Source of the DNA: Christiangramia sp.
GTDB taxonomy: Bacteria > Bacteroidota > Bacteroidia > Flavobacteriales > Flavobacteriaceae
DNA: 7,569 nt
Direction of reading: 5' to 3'
Assembly (NCBI GenBank): GCA_024635735.1
Contig: JAGXII010000015.1
Location: 1 to 7,569, forward strand
The translations under genes and the position numbers were made by a program. The notes under the pieces were generated by a model. It did no database searches, was not told the DNA's origin, and saw nothing but the letters and a program-made list of their open reading frames with translations. Position 1 is the stretch's first letter. Each line of letters opens with the position of its first letter. Below, piece after piece: positions 1-5,995 of this stretch.

Positions 1-466
1 AATCATAGGATTAGGTGCGCTTAAGTATTACATTTTAAAAGTGGATCCTAAAAAGCGTATTTTATTCGATCCGAAAGAATCCATAGATTTTCAAGGTAAT
101 ACAGGGCCATTCATTCAATATACCTACGCGAGGATTCAGTCGATCTTAAGAAAGGCAGACTTTGGTACTTCAGCAAATCTTTCCAAAGATTTCAGTTTTC
201 ACGAAAAGGAAAAGGAACTAATCAAACAGGTACAGTTATTTCCTGAAACAGTTGCTCTGGCAGCAGAAAATCATTCACCGGCCTTAATAGCTAATTATAC
301 CTATGAACTTGTAAAATCTTTTAATTCCTTTTATCAGAATGTTCAAATTCTGGGTATTGAGAATGAAGATGAGAAAGTATTCAGAGTTCAATTGTCCAGG
401 TTGGTGGCGAATGTGATCAAATCAGGATTTAAGTTACTTGGGATCGAGGTTCCGGAGAGAATGTAG
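1..466 (+). CDS. argS: Arginyl-tRNA synthetase, C-terminal part (5' end outside window)
   Basis: This is the last 154 codons of a class I arginyl-tRNA synthetase, which charges tRNA-Arg with arginine in the cytoplasm. The reading frame is open from base 2 to the TAG at 464-466, so the gene runs in from the left; the GTG at 41 is an internal valine, not a start. The visible part is the end of the catalytic core (GALKYYILK, FDPKESIDFQGNTGPF) running into the helical DALR anticodon-binding domain (IQYTYARIQSILRK, then LIANYTYELVKSFNSFYQN). It ends in GIEVPERM, a common C-terminal ending of this family. The HIGH and KMSK-type motifs lie upstream of the window. The next gene, ffh, follows on the same strand after 189 bp. 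Identification is by recognised family wording and is firm. Confidence 0.96.
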   Translation, partial: IIGLGALKYYILKVDPKKRILFDPKESIDFQGNTGPFIQYTYARIQSILRKADFGTSANLSKDFSFHEKEKELIKQVQLFPETVALAAENHSPALIANYTYELVKSFNSFYQNVQILGIENEDEKVFRVQLSRLVANVIKSGFKLLGIEVPERM

Positions 467-510
467 GGGGAAGTATGAAATAAGAGGTACGAAGTTAGAA
501 TTATTGATTT

Positions 511-540
511 CGTCATGCTGAACTCGTTTCAGCATTTCAA
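511..540. repeat. REP-like hairpin (CATGCTGAA...TTCAGCAT)
   Basis: ATGCTGAA at 515-522 is an exact inverted repeat of TTCAGCAT at 528-535, with a 5-nt loop (CTCGT). I recall very similar CGTCATGCTGAACT-type sequences scattered between genes in many Flavobacteriaceae genomes, so this is probably a dispersed intergenic repeat. No T-run follows it, so it is a poor intrinsic terminator on its own, though it may stabilise the argS 3' end. Only one copy is seen here; the repeat status rests on memory of other genomes. Confidence 0.55.
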
Positions 541-564
541 ATGAAAATGAAAATGAAAATGAAT
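541..564. repeat. Short tandem repeat, ATGAAA x ~4
   Basis: Three exact ATGAAA hexamers followed by a fourth ending in T (ATGAAT) lie directly after the REP-like hairpin. This is a simple-sequence tract that could vary in copy number by replication slippage. It sits upstream of the putative ffh promoter and not in a coding frame, so any effect would be on spacing only. Confidence 0.6.
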
Positions 565-602
565 TTTAAATTTTTGAACTTTCTCTTTCAGGTTCAAATC
601 AT

Positions 603-610
603 TAAATTTG
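603..610 (+). promoter_or_regulatory. Putative Bacteroidota -7 box upstream of ffh
   Basis: TAAATTTG exactly matches the TAnnTTTG consensus of the Bacteroidota housekeeping sigma factor and is followed by CA, as is common. It would give a leader of about 40 nt before the ffh ATG. The expected -33 TTG about 19 bp upstream is not clear: the nearest TTTTTG ends at 576, 26 bp away. The call therefore rests on the -7 box and its position. Confidence 0.45.
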
Positions 611-655
611 CAATTCGCTGCTCAGCAGCAATAGAATAAAATCACAGGAAAGATT

Positions 656-1984
656 ATGTTTGATAATTTAAGCGATAAGTTAGATAGTGCCTTTCACGTC
701 CTGAAAGGACATGGGCAAATTACAGAGATAAATGTTGCAGAAAGCCTTAAGGAGGTAAGGCGCGCGTTGGTAGATGCCGATGTAAACTATAAAATAGCCA
801 AGGAATTTACTACTACTGTAAAGGAAAAGGCTCTTGGACAGGACGTGCTGACAACATTGAAGCCTGGACAGTTGATGGTGAAGCTTGTAAAAGATGAGCT
901 TACCGATCTTATGGGAGGTGAGGCTGAAGGTATTGATCTTTCCGGTAATCCTTCTGTAATATTAATGTCTGGTTTGCAGGGTAGTGGTAAAACCACTTTC
1001 TCCGGTAAGCTTGCCAATTTCTTAAAGAATAAAAAATCTAAGAAACCATTATTGGTAGCTTGTGATGTTTACCGTCCTGCGGCGATCAATCAGCTACATG
1101 TAGTTGGTGAGCAGGTTGGTGTTGAGGTTTATTCAGATGAAGGAAATCAGGATCCTGTAGCTATATCGAAGGCCGCTATAGCCTACGCTAAAGAAAATGG
1201 ACATAATGTAGTAATTATAGATACCGCTGGTCGTCTTGCTGTAGATGAGAAGATGATGACCGAGATTTCCGATATCAAACAGGCGATTAATCCGAATGAA
1301 ACACTATTCGTAGTAGATGCTATGACGGGGCAGGATGCCGTGAATACTGCTAAGACTTTCAACGAACGCCTGAATTTTGATGGTGTAATCCTTACCAAAT
1401 TAGATGGTGATACCAGAGGTGGTGCTGCGATTTCTATTAAATCTGTAGTAAATAAGCCCATAAAATTCATTGGTACCGGTGAGAAAATGGATGCGATGGA
1501 TATTTTCTATCCTTCCCGTATGGCCGATAGAATTCTGGGGATGGGAGATGTTGTTTCCCTTGTTGAAAGAGCTCAGGAACAATATGATGAGGAGGAAGCA
1601 AGGAAACTTCAGAAGAAAATAGCTAAAAATAACTTCGGTTTTGATGATTTCTTAACTCAGCTTCAGCAAATAAAGAAAATGGGGTCTATGAAGGACCTTA
1701 TGGGAATGATTCCGGGAGCTGGAAAAATGTTGAAAGATGTAGATATTGATGATGACGCGTTCAAGGGAATTGAGGCGATTATTCACTCAATGACGCCGGA
1801 AGAAAGAAGTGAGCCTAAAGTGATAAATGCCAGCAGAAAGAAAAGAATTGCTAAAGGATCTGGGACTACGGTTCAGGAAGTTAACCAGTTATTGAAGCAA
1901 TTCAACCAGATGGGCAAAATGATGAAGATGATGCAGGGAGGCGGTGGCCGAAAAATGATGCAAATGATGAAGGGAATGCAATAA
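656..1984 (+). CDS. ffh: Signal recognition particle GTPase Ffh (SRP54)
   Basis: Ffh binds 4.5S/SRP RNA and signal sequences of nascent membrane and secreted proteins, and docks with FtsY at the membrane through paired GTPase domains. The 442-aa length is usual for bacteria. The N domain is at about residues 1-95. The GTPase (G) domain follows, with P-loop GLQGSGKTT (106-114), DVYRPAA (137-143), DTAGR (189-193), TKLD (247-250) and GTGE (273-276). The M domain (about 325-442) carries the SRP-RNA-binding stretch SRKKRIAKGSG (393-403) followed by TTVQEVNQLLKQF. The tail is very methionine-rich (MGKMMKMMQ, KMMQMMKGMQ), as expected for the flexible signal-peptide groove. The ATG at 656 has a short AGGAAAG just upstream and gives the normal family N terminus. 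All key residues are present. folD follows after 105 bp. Confidence 0.98.
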   Translation: MFDNLSDKLDSAFHVLKGHGQITEINVAESLKEVRRALVDADVNYKIAKEFTTTVKEKALGQDVLTTLKPGQLMVKLVKDELTDLMGGEAEGIDLSGNPSVILMSGLQGSGKTTFSGKLANFLKNKKSKKPLLVACDVYRPAAINQLHVVGEQVGVEVYSDEGNQDPVAISKAAIAYAKENGHNVVIIDTAGRLAVDEKMMTEISDIKQAINPNETLFVVDAMTGQDAVNTAKTFNERLNFDGVILTKLDGDTRGGAAISIKSVVNKPIKFIGTGEKMDAMDIFYPSRMADRILGMGDVVSLVERAQEQYDEEEARKLQKKIAKNNFGFDDFLTQLQQIKKMGSMKDLMGMIPGAGKMLKDVDIDDDAFKGIEAIIHSMTPEERSEPKVINASRKKRIAKGSGTTVQEVNQLLKQFNQMGKMMKMMQGGGGRKMMQMMKGMQ

Positions 1985-1985
1985 A

Positions 1986-2006
1986 CCCCCTTGCCCCCAA
2001 AGGGGG
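1986..2006. repeat. C/G hairpin just after ffh stop
   Basis: CCCCCTT at 1986-1992 pairs with AAGGGGG at 2000-2006 around a 7-nt loop. A second C5 run inside the loop (1994-1998) could instead pair with the same G5. The hairpin starts one base after the ffh stop codon. It is followed by AAATTCTG rather than a T-run, so it is not a canonical terminator. Similar CCCCC...AAAGGGGG elements recur between genes in Flavobacteriaceae as I remember them, so a dispersed repeat is likely. Confidence 0.55.
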
Positions 2007-2027
2007 AAATTCTGAATAAATTTTTAA

Positions 2028-2059
2028 CTCCTCCCCTTAGGGGAGGTTGGGAGGGGCTC
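2028..2059. repeat. Second C/G hairpin repeat with extra G tracts
   Basis: CCTCCCC at 2030-2036 pairs perfectly with GGGGAGG at 2040-2046 across a TTA loop. The CCTCCC part can alternatively pair with GGGAGG at 2049-2054, so two mutually exclusive hairpins are possible. The G-rich strand also has the run pattern G4-A-G2-TT-G3-A-G4. It resembles the ACTCCCCTTTAGGGG-type intergenic elements common in flavobacteria. It lies between ffh and folD and could shape mRNA ends, but no function is shown. Confidence 0.5.
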
Positions 2060-2084
2060 AACTGCAACTGCCAACTGAAAACTT
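2060..2084. repeat. AACTG short repeats before folD
   Basis: AACTG occurs at 2060-2064, 2066-2070 and 2073-2077, with a degenerate fourth copy AACTT at 2080-2084, at 6-7 bp spacing. The tract ends six bases before the folD ATG, where a Shine-Dalgarno site would normally be, and no SD-like purine run is present. Similar ACTGCCAACTG tracts occur in flavobacterial spacers as I remember them. Confidence 0.5.
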
Positions 2085-2089
2085 GAAAA

Positions 2090-2995
2090 ATGACAATTCT
2101 CGATGGTAAAAAGATCAGTAATGACATCAAAGATGAAATTGCAGCTGAGGTTGCCAAAATTAAAGATCGTGGCGAAAAGGTTCCACATCTGGCCGCCATT
2201 ATTGTTGGAAAAGATGGAGCGAGTCTTACTTATGTAAACAGTAAAGTTAAGGCATGTGAGCGGGTTGGATTTGAATCATCGCTTTACCGGCTTCCGCATA
2301 CTGTAAGTGAGCTGGAGCTTCTTGATAAGATTGAAGAGCTTAATCAAAATGATGATATAGACGGCTTCATAGTTCAGCTGCCACTTCCTCCACAAATTGA
2401 TACACAAAAAGTATTAAATGCCGTAGATCCTGATAAGGATGTGGATGGATTTCATCCCACCAACTTTGGAAAAATGGCACTGGATATGACCTCTTTCATA
2501 CCTGCAACTCCTTTTGGGATTCTTGAACTTCTCGAGCGTTATGATATTCCTACTAAAGGAAAGCATACGGTGGTTATTGGCAGAAGTTATATCGTGGGAA
2601 GACCTATGAGTATACTTATGGGAAGAAGTGGTTTTCCCGGTAATTCTACAGTAACTTTAACCCATGAATTCACTAAGAATATTACGCAGGTAACGTCACA
2701 GGCAGATATAATAATTATCGCAGTGGGTATTCCTGAATTTCTTAAAGGGGAAATGATCAAAGATGACGCGGTGATTATTGATGTTGGGATTACGAGAGTA
2801 CCCGATGATAATGCTCCGAAAGGTTATGTGATTAAGGGAGATGTGGATTTTGAAAACGTAAGCAAACGAGCTTCTTATATCACACCGGTTCCCGGAGGTG
2901 TGGGTCCTATGACGGTTTCAATGCTTTTAAAGAATACGCTGCTCGCCAGAGAAAGGCATAGAAAAAGAGCCATAGATGAAGTTAAAAAGAAATAA
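2090..2995 (+). CDS. folD: Bifunctional methylene-THF dehydrogenase / methenyl-THF cyclohydrolase FolD
   Basis: FolD interconverts 5,10-methylene-, 5,10-methenyl- and 10-formyl-tetrahydrofolate, feeding purine and initiator-tRNA formylation, with NADP as usual cofactor. The 301 aa include the substrate/catalytic stretch TYVNSKVKACERVGF (Tyr48, Lys52 matching the conserved catalytic YxxxK), GFIVQLPLP (92-100), DVDGFHPTN (117-125), the Rossmann-fold signature GRSYIVGRP (164-172) and the family end motif PVPGGVGPMT (266-275). Between the Rossmann signature and the following THEFTKN the loop is a little longer than in E. coli FolD (GRSGFPGNSTVTLTH), which I believe is usual in Bacteroidota. The ATG at 2090 has no clear SD but gives the normal N terminus MTILDGKK. 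The gene stops directly at a strong terminator. It may be co-transcribed with ffh or use its own weak promoter; the sequence does not decide. Confidence 0.97.
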   Translation: MTILDGKKISNDIKDEIAAEVAKIKDRGEKVPHLAAIIVGKDGASLTYVNSKVKACERVGFESSLYRLPHTVSELELLDKIEELNQNDDIDGFIVQLPLPPQIDTQKVLNAVDPDKDVDGFHPTNFGKMALDMTSFIPATPFGILELLERYDIPTKGKHTVVIGRSYIVGRPMSILMGRSGFPGNSTVTLTHEFTKNITQVTSQADIIIIAVGIPEFLKGEMIKDDAVIIDVGITRVPDDNAPKGYVIKGDVDFENVSKRASYITPVPGGVGPMTVSMLLKNTLLARERHRKRAIDEVKKK

Positions 2996-3025
2996 AAAAA
3001 GAGGGAAAATATTTTCCCTCTTTTT
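2996..3025. terminator. Bidirectional rho-independent terminator between folD and the minus-strand cluster
   Basis: This is a perfect 30-bp inverted repeat: A5 + GAGGGAAAAT followed by ATTTTCCCTC + T5, with no unpaired loop bases needed on paper. On the plus strand the stem is followed by TTTTTATTTT; on the minus strand it is also followed by a T-run. It starts at the base after the folD stop and ends three bases before the stop of the convergent DUF1232 gene, so it most likely terminates both transcripts. Confidence 0.9.
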
Positions 3026-3028
3026 ATT

Positions 3029-3424
3029 TTAAGCATGTTCAAGTTTCCAGTCTAAATATCTGTGAATATCTGATTGGATAAAGCGCAGCCCGAAAGTAAT
3101 TACAGCAAAATCATCCACATAGCCAACGCCAGGAATGAAATCTGGTATTAAATCGAAGGGATTCAGGATGTAAAGAAAGGAAAATGCAATGGTCGCAATT
3201 GTAAACCATGGGACTTCCTTATAAATTCCTTTGCGGTAGTCTTTAAGCATCCCGTACATAACATTTCCTAATTCAGCATACTTCTTCAGCATACTTGAAT
3301 TATTAAGTTTTTCGTCAATTTCTTTTTGATTGTCGAGTGCTACAGTAACATCGTCATCATCGATCTTTGTAATTTCAGACTTTACAAAGCTTTCGTCTAA
3401 TTTCTCTTTCTTTTTTCCAAACAT
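3029..3424 (-). CDS. Small membrane protein with DUF1232 (YkvA-like) domain
   Basis: A 131-aa protein of unknown biochemical function. Residues 1-70 are charged and probably cytoplasmic (MFGKKKEK..., acidic run IDDDDV at 21-26). The rest is hydrophobic, with segments at about 72-88 and 93-112. The segment 85-108 carries the hallmark of DUF1232/PF06803: YILNPFDLIPDFIPGVGYVDD. This proline- and aspartate-rich turn lies between two membrane helices. The gene is last in a minus-strand run, 23 bp after the AI-2E-family gene, and ends at the shared palindromic terminator, so it is very likely co-transcribed. The C terminus is soluble (HRYLDWKLEHA). Family membership is clear; the role is not known. 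Confidence 0.9.
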   Translation of the reverse strand: MFGKKKEKLDESFVKSEITKIDDDDVTVALDNQKEIDEKLNNSSMLKKYAELGNVMYGMLKDYRKGIYKEVPWFTIATIAFSFLYILNPFDLIPDFIPGVGYVDDFAVITFGLRFIQSDIHRYLDWKLEHA

Positions 3425-3447
3425 GTGTGATATTTTTTAAGTTCTTT

Positions 3448-4467
3448 TTATAATCTGTGATGGGCATTCCCATATTCCTTTTTATAGATCTTTAAAATGA
3501 GTAGGAAAAGAGATATAAGTAAAGGTCCGAATATTAAACCTATAAATCCAAATAAAGGGACGCCTACAATAACGCCAAATAGTGTTATTAATGGGTGAAC
3601 ACTGGCTAGTTTTTCTAAAACATACAGCCTGATTATATTGTCGGTAGACCCTACTACCACAAATCCGTAGATAAGAAGAGCGATTGCCTGCGCGTCATTT
3701 CCCTGTGCGAATAGCAGAATAGTAGCGGGAATAATACCAATTGCAGTTCCAATAAAAGGGATCATACTTCCAATAGCGGTAATTACAAACCAGAAGAACG
3801 GATCAGGAACACCAAATATCAGGAAGCCAATTAACGCAATTATACCCTGGACAAATGCCACTAATGGAATCCCTAAAGCATTCGATTTTACCAGTTGATT
3901 ACTTTCTTCTCCTATAATTCTAAGGTTTTCTTTACCAAGCGGGATATAAGTAATCATTGAATCTCTTAAAGAATGCCTGTTGATGAGCATATAATAGAGC
4001 ATAAAATACATGATACCTATAGCGATAAAGGCGTCAAAAGTTCCTCCAGCCAGATTCTGTAAATTGGAAGAGATCCAGTTGGTTATTGCTGAGGTATCAA
4101 TGTTGGCACTTATATTATAACCTAGATATTGTTCAGCATTATTTAGCTGTTCCTTTATGGCACTTAGAACCCTTTCAGAATTTGCTACAGCTTTTCCGAT
4201 TTTTGCGGTAAGCATAAACGCAATAAGGGAGACAGGAATAAGAATTCCCACAAAAGAAGAGGTCATTAGAAAAGCCGCTGCTAATGGCAGTTTCCATCCT
4301 CTGTCTACAAGTGATTTCATCCAGCCTTTCATAAGGACATACAGAGTAACTGCTCCCAGAACTCCGGAGAGATAGGGTAGCATTTCCTTAAAAATTAAAA
4401 CCGTTAAAAAAAGAATAAGTAGCAGTACAAAAAACTGACGTACTAAAGACGGTTTAAGTCTATCCAT
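3448..4467 (-). CDS. AI-2E family transporter (PF01594, UPF0118) membrane protein
   Basis: A 339-aa polytopic inner-membrane protein. Hydrophobic segments lie at about residues 12-27, 31-48, 61-88, 144-163, 198-222, 224-254, 261-275 and a long stretch 290-327, agreeing with the seven-to-eight-helix family layout. A soluble stretch at about 90-140 lies between the third and fourth helices. Family signatures are PFIGTAIGIIPA (237-248) and DNIIRLYVLEKLASVHPL (276-292), followed by FGVIVGVPLFGFIGLIFGPLL. Members have been linked to autoinducer-2 export or to Na+/H+ antiport, so the substrate cannot be read from sequence. No SD is visible before the ATG (complement of 4465-4467), typical for the phylum. 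It is sandwiched between a glyoxalase-like gene (28 bp upstream) and the DUF1232 gene (23 bp downstream), suggesting one operon. Confidence 0.93.
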   Translation of the reverse strand: MDRLKPSLVRQFFVLLLILFLTVLIFKEMLPYLSGVLGAVTLYVLMKGWMKSLVDRGWKLPLAAAFLMTSSFVGILIPVSLIAFMLTAKIGKAVANSERVLSAIKEQLNNAEQYLGYNISANIDTSAITNWISSNLQNLAGGTFDAFIAIGIMYFMLYYMLINRHSLRDSMITYIPLGKENLRIIGEESNQLVKSNALGIPLVAFVQGIIALIGFLIFGVPDPFFWFVITAIGSMIPFIGTAIGIIPATILLFAQGNDAQAIALLIYGFVVVGSTDNIIRLYVLEKLASVHPLITLFGVIVGVPLFGFIGLIFGPLLISLFLLILKIYKKEYGNAHHRL

Positions 4468-4495
4468 ATTGGTTGGTTATATAGTATCTAAGCTT

Positions 4496-4918
4496 TTATT
4501 TAGCAAAAAGCTGATCAATATTTTGAAAAGCTTTAAACTCAAGGGCATTTCCACAAGGATCTTTAAAGAACATGGTTGCTTGTTCTCCTGGTTTTCCTTT
4601 AAACCGAATGTAGGGTTCTATAATGAAATCTATGTTTTTTCCTTTGAGCAAATTAGCGAATTCATGAAATACATCCCATTCCAGAACTACTCCAAAATGA
4701 GGAACTGGCACCTCTTTTCCGTCTACCGGATTTGAGGTTGAAGCTTTTGTGTCTCCGGGATCCTGATAATGAATTACTAATTGATGACCGAAAAAATTAA
4801 AGTCAACCCAGTGATCACTGCTTCGGCCTTCGCCGCAGCCAAGAGTATCCTTATAAAATTTTCTGCACTTTTCAAGATCAGAAACCGGTATCGCAAGGTG
4901 AAATGGTTGGATTTTCAT
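4496..4918 (-). CDS. Glyoxalase/VOC-superfamily protein
   Basis: A 140-aa single-module vicinal-oxygen-chelate protein made of two beta-alpha-beta-beta-beta repeats. The first starts HLAIPVSDLEKCRKFYKDTLG (7-27) and the second HFGVVLEWDVFHEFANLL (74-91). It closes with MFFKDPCGNALEFKAF (116-131). His7, His74 and Glu127 sit where VOC metal ligands normally lie, so a metal-dependent lyase, isomerase or dioxygenase fold is likely. The exact reaction (glyoxalase I, fosfomycin-type thiol transferase, ring-cleavage or other) cannot be told. It is the first gene of a probable three-gene minus-strand operon with the AI-2E-family and DUF1232 genes. The MKIQPFHLAIPV start is well placed for the fold. 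No close TAnnTTTG box is seen in the 116-bp gap upstream. Confidence 0.9.
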   Translation of the reverse strand: MKIQPFHLAIPVSDLEKCRKFYKDTLGCGEGRSSDHWVDFNFFGHQLVIHYQDPGDTKASTSNPVDGKEVPVPHFGVVLEWDVFHEFANLLKGKNIDFIIEPYIRFKGKPGEQATMFFKDPCGNALEFKAFQNIDQLFAK

Positions 4919-4958
4919 TTTTTTATTATTTCCTGAAATTTTTCAAATAGGTATACTA

Positions 4959-4974
4959 ACCGGAAAATACCGGT
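4959..4974. other. Small inverted repeat in the rluF-glyoxalase gap
   Basis: ACCGG (4959-4963) and CCGGT (4970-4974) flank AAAATA. The 5-bp arms sit in the 116-bp gap upstream of the glyoxalase gene. It might be a weak hairpin or an operator, but it is short enough to be chance. Nothing else stands out in this gap. Confidence 0.25.
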
Positions 4975-5034
4975 AATGATTTAAAAATAACAAGAACAAC
5001 TTACAAACTGGTAAGGTCTATCGCTAATAATGTG

Positions 5035-5835
5035 TTAAGATTTGAATTTTCGAGGTCTTTTCTTGCGATTAGATTCTTTATCCGGCATTTTATCGGGAAT
5101 AGAACCTTCCTCTGTTTTTGTAGAGTCCCCCAAAAGACTGTTGATCGTCTTTAATTCCTCTTTTGTAAGATCTCGCCATTCGCCTACAGGAATATCAAGT
5201 TCAACATTCATGATCCTGATTCTTTTTAAGGCTGTAACTTCGTAGCCTAAAAATTCACACATTCTCCTAATCTGTCGGTTTAGGCCCTGAGTTAGAACTA
5301 TCCTGAAGGTGTGTTTTCCAAGTTTTTCAACCTCGCATTTTCGGGTTACAGTATCAAGAATGGGAACCCCATTCGACATTTTTTTAATAAAAGCCGAGGT
5401 GACGGGTTTGTTTACAGAAACCACATATTCCTTCTCGTGATTATTACGTGCCCGGAGTATTTTATTTACAATATCGCCGTCATTCGTCAAAAAAATAAGG
5501 CCTTCGCTGGGCTTATCAAGCCTTCCTATGGGAAAGATCCGTTTTGGATAATTGATGTAATCAATAATGTTGTCTTTTTCTACTCTGGTGTCGGTAGTGC
5601 AAACAATGCCAACGGGTTTATTGAATGCCAGATAAATATTAGGTTCTTTTAGCTCAGCTTTAGAGACAGGTTTTCCATCTACCTTCACGTCATCACCCGG
5701 AATGACTTTGGTTCCCATCTCCGGAACTTTCCCATTAATGGTGATTCTTCCCTGATCGATTAATTTATCTGCTTCTCTACGGGAACAATACCCAAGCTGA
5801 CTCAAATACTTATTTATTCGAACTTCTTCTGCCAT
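5035..5835 (-). CDS. rluF: 23S rRNA pseudouridine synthase RluF
   Basis: A member of the RsuA/RluB/RluF family, converting uridine to pseudouridine in rRNA; E. coli RluF modifies 23S U2604 and also tRNA-Tyr. Residues 6-53 are an S4 RNA-binding domain (RINKYLSQLGYCSRREADKL, GRITINGK). The synthase domain follows. GRLDKPSEGL (104-113) has catalytic Asp107, the same number as in E. coli RluF. TNDGDIVNKILRA and NHEKEYVV come next, then GLNRQIRRMCEFLGYEV (184-200) and RIMNVEL. The strings HEKEYVVSVNKPVT and GVPILDTVT favour RluF over RluB or RsuA. Residues 236-266 form a low-complexity, lysine/arginine-rich tail (RKKRPRKFKS), a common basic RNA-binding extension. The 266-aa length fits the family. 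It is divergent from the ECF sigma gene, with a 154-bp gap (relative to the sigma ATG, 160 bp). Confidence 0.93.
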   Translation of the reverse strand: MAEEVRINKYLSQLGYCSRREADKLIDQGRITINGKVPEMGTKVIPGDDVKVDGKPVSKAELKEPNIYLAFNKPVGIVCTTDTRVEKDNIIDYINYPKRIFPIGRLDKPSEGLIFLTNDGDIVNKILRARNNHEKEYVVSVNKPVTSAFIKKMSNGVPILDTVTRKCEVEKLGKHTFRIVLTQGLNRQIRRMCEFLGYEVTALKRIRIMNVELDIPVGEWRDLTKEELKTINSLLGDSTKTEEGSIPDKMPDKESNRKKRPRKFKS

Positions 5836-5851
5836 AAAACTGATTCTTCGG

Positions 5852-5859
5852 CAAAGATA
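5852..5859 (-). promoter_or_regulatory. Putative Bacteroidota -7 box for rluF
   Basis: Read on the minus strand, this is TATCTTTG followed by CC, an exact TAnnTTTG. It lies 16 bp upstream of the rluF ATG, so the leader would be only about 10-12 nt, which is common in this phylum, where SD sites are often missing. No convincing -33 TTG is visible at the expected distance. Confidence rests on the exact -7 match and its position. Confidence 0.55.
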
Positions 5860-5944
5860 CTATGAAATGAATGAATGTGAAGAATCCCAGGTTAGAAGTG
5901 AGATTTATAGGGTGCACTTTTTTTAAAATAAAATACTTTCTCAG

Positions 5945-5972
5945 GCAACCTTTTGTAACTTTCCTACGTCTA
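5945..5972 (+). promoter_or_regulatory. Putative ECF-type promoter upstream of the sigma factor gene
   Basis: GCAACC (5945-5950) and CGTC (5967-5970, extended CGTCTA) are separated by 16 bp. This matches the general ECF pattern of an AAC-containing -35 box and a CGTC -10 box with 16-17 bp spacing. Transcription would start near 5978, giving a leader of about 18 nt holding AGAAGG (5980-5985), a plausible ribosome site 10 nt before the ATG. It is probably recognised by the encoded sigma factor itself, as autoregulation is common in this group; that is inference. Confidence 0.6.
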
Positions 5973-5995
5973 TATAAATAGAAGGCCTTTTGAAT

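Larger units (their letters stand above)
467..655. other. argS-ffh intergenic spacer with short repeats
   Basis: No credible gene lies in these 189 bp. The spacer opens with degenerate repeats of the type AGTAtGAA / GTACGAAGT (about 473-500). It then holds a hairpin at 515-535, four tandem ATGAAA-like hexamers (541-564), a TAAATTTG promoter-like box at 603-610 and a 13-bp palindrome with arms GCTGCT and AGCAGC at 617-629. It looks like a repeat-bearing flavobacterial spacer that also carries the ffh promoter. Confidence 0.6.

Noticed and set aside
41..43. GTG at 41 as the start of a separate small gene
   Set aside because: The frame is open to the window's left edge and continues the ArgRS sequence, so the codon is internal.
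541..564. ATGAAA tandem tract as a CRISPR or phase-variable coding repeat
   Set aside because: Units are 6 bp without spacers and not in an open frame; no cas genes are near.
1183..1470. Minus-strand open frames within ffh (also 787-1017, 1400-1582)
   Set aside because: All are shadows of the ffh frame, which carries every SRP GTPase motif.
1873..2199. Minus-strand 108-codon frame spanning the ffh end, spacer and folD start
   Set aside because: It translates the C/G-rich repeats and the antisense of two real genes; no family likeness and no promoter.
4157..4375. Plus-strand 72-codon frame
   Set aside because: Antisense to the membrane-helix-rich AI-2E-family gene; no independent support.
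4469..4735. Plus-strand 88-codon open frame
   Set aside because: It lies antisense to the well-supported glyoxalase gene, its product has no recognisable domain, and its composition is that of a reverse-complement shadow.
5311..5652. Plus-strand 113-codon open frame
   Set aside because: Fully inside rluF on the opposite strand, whose motifs and catalytic Asp107 are intact.
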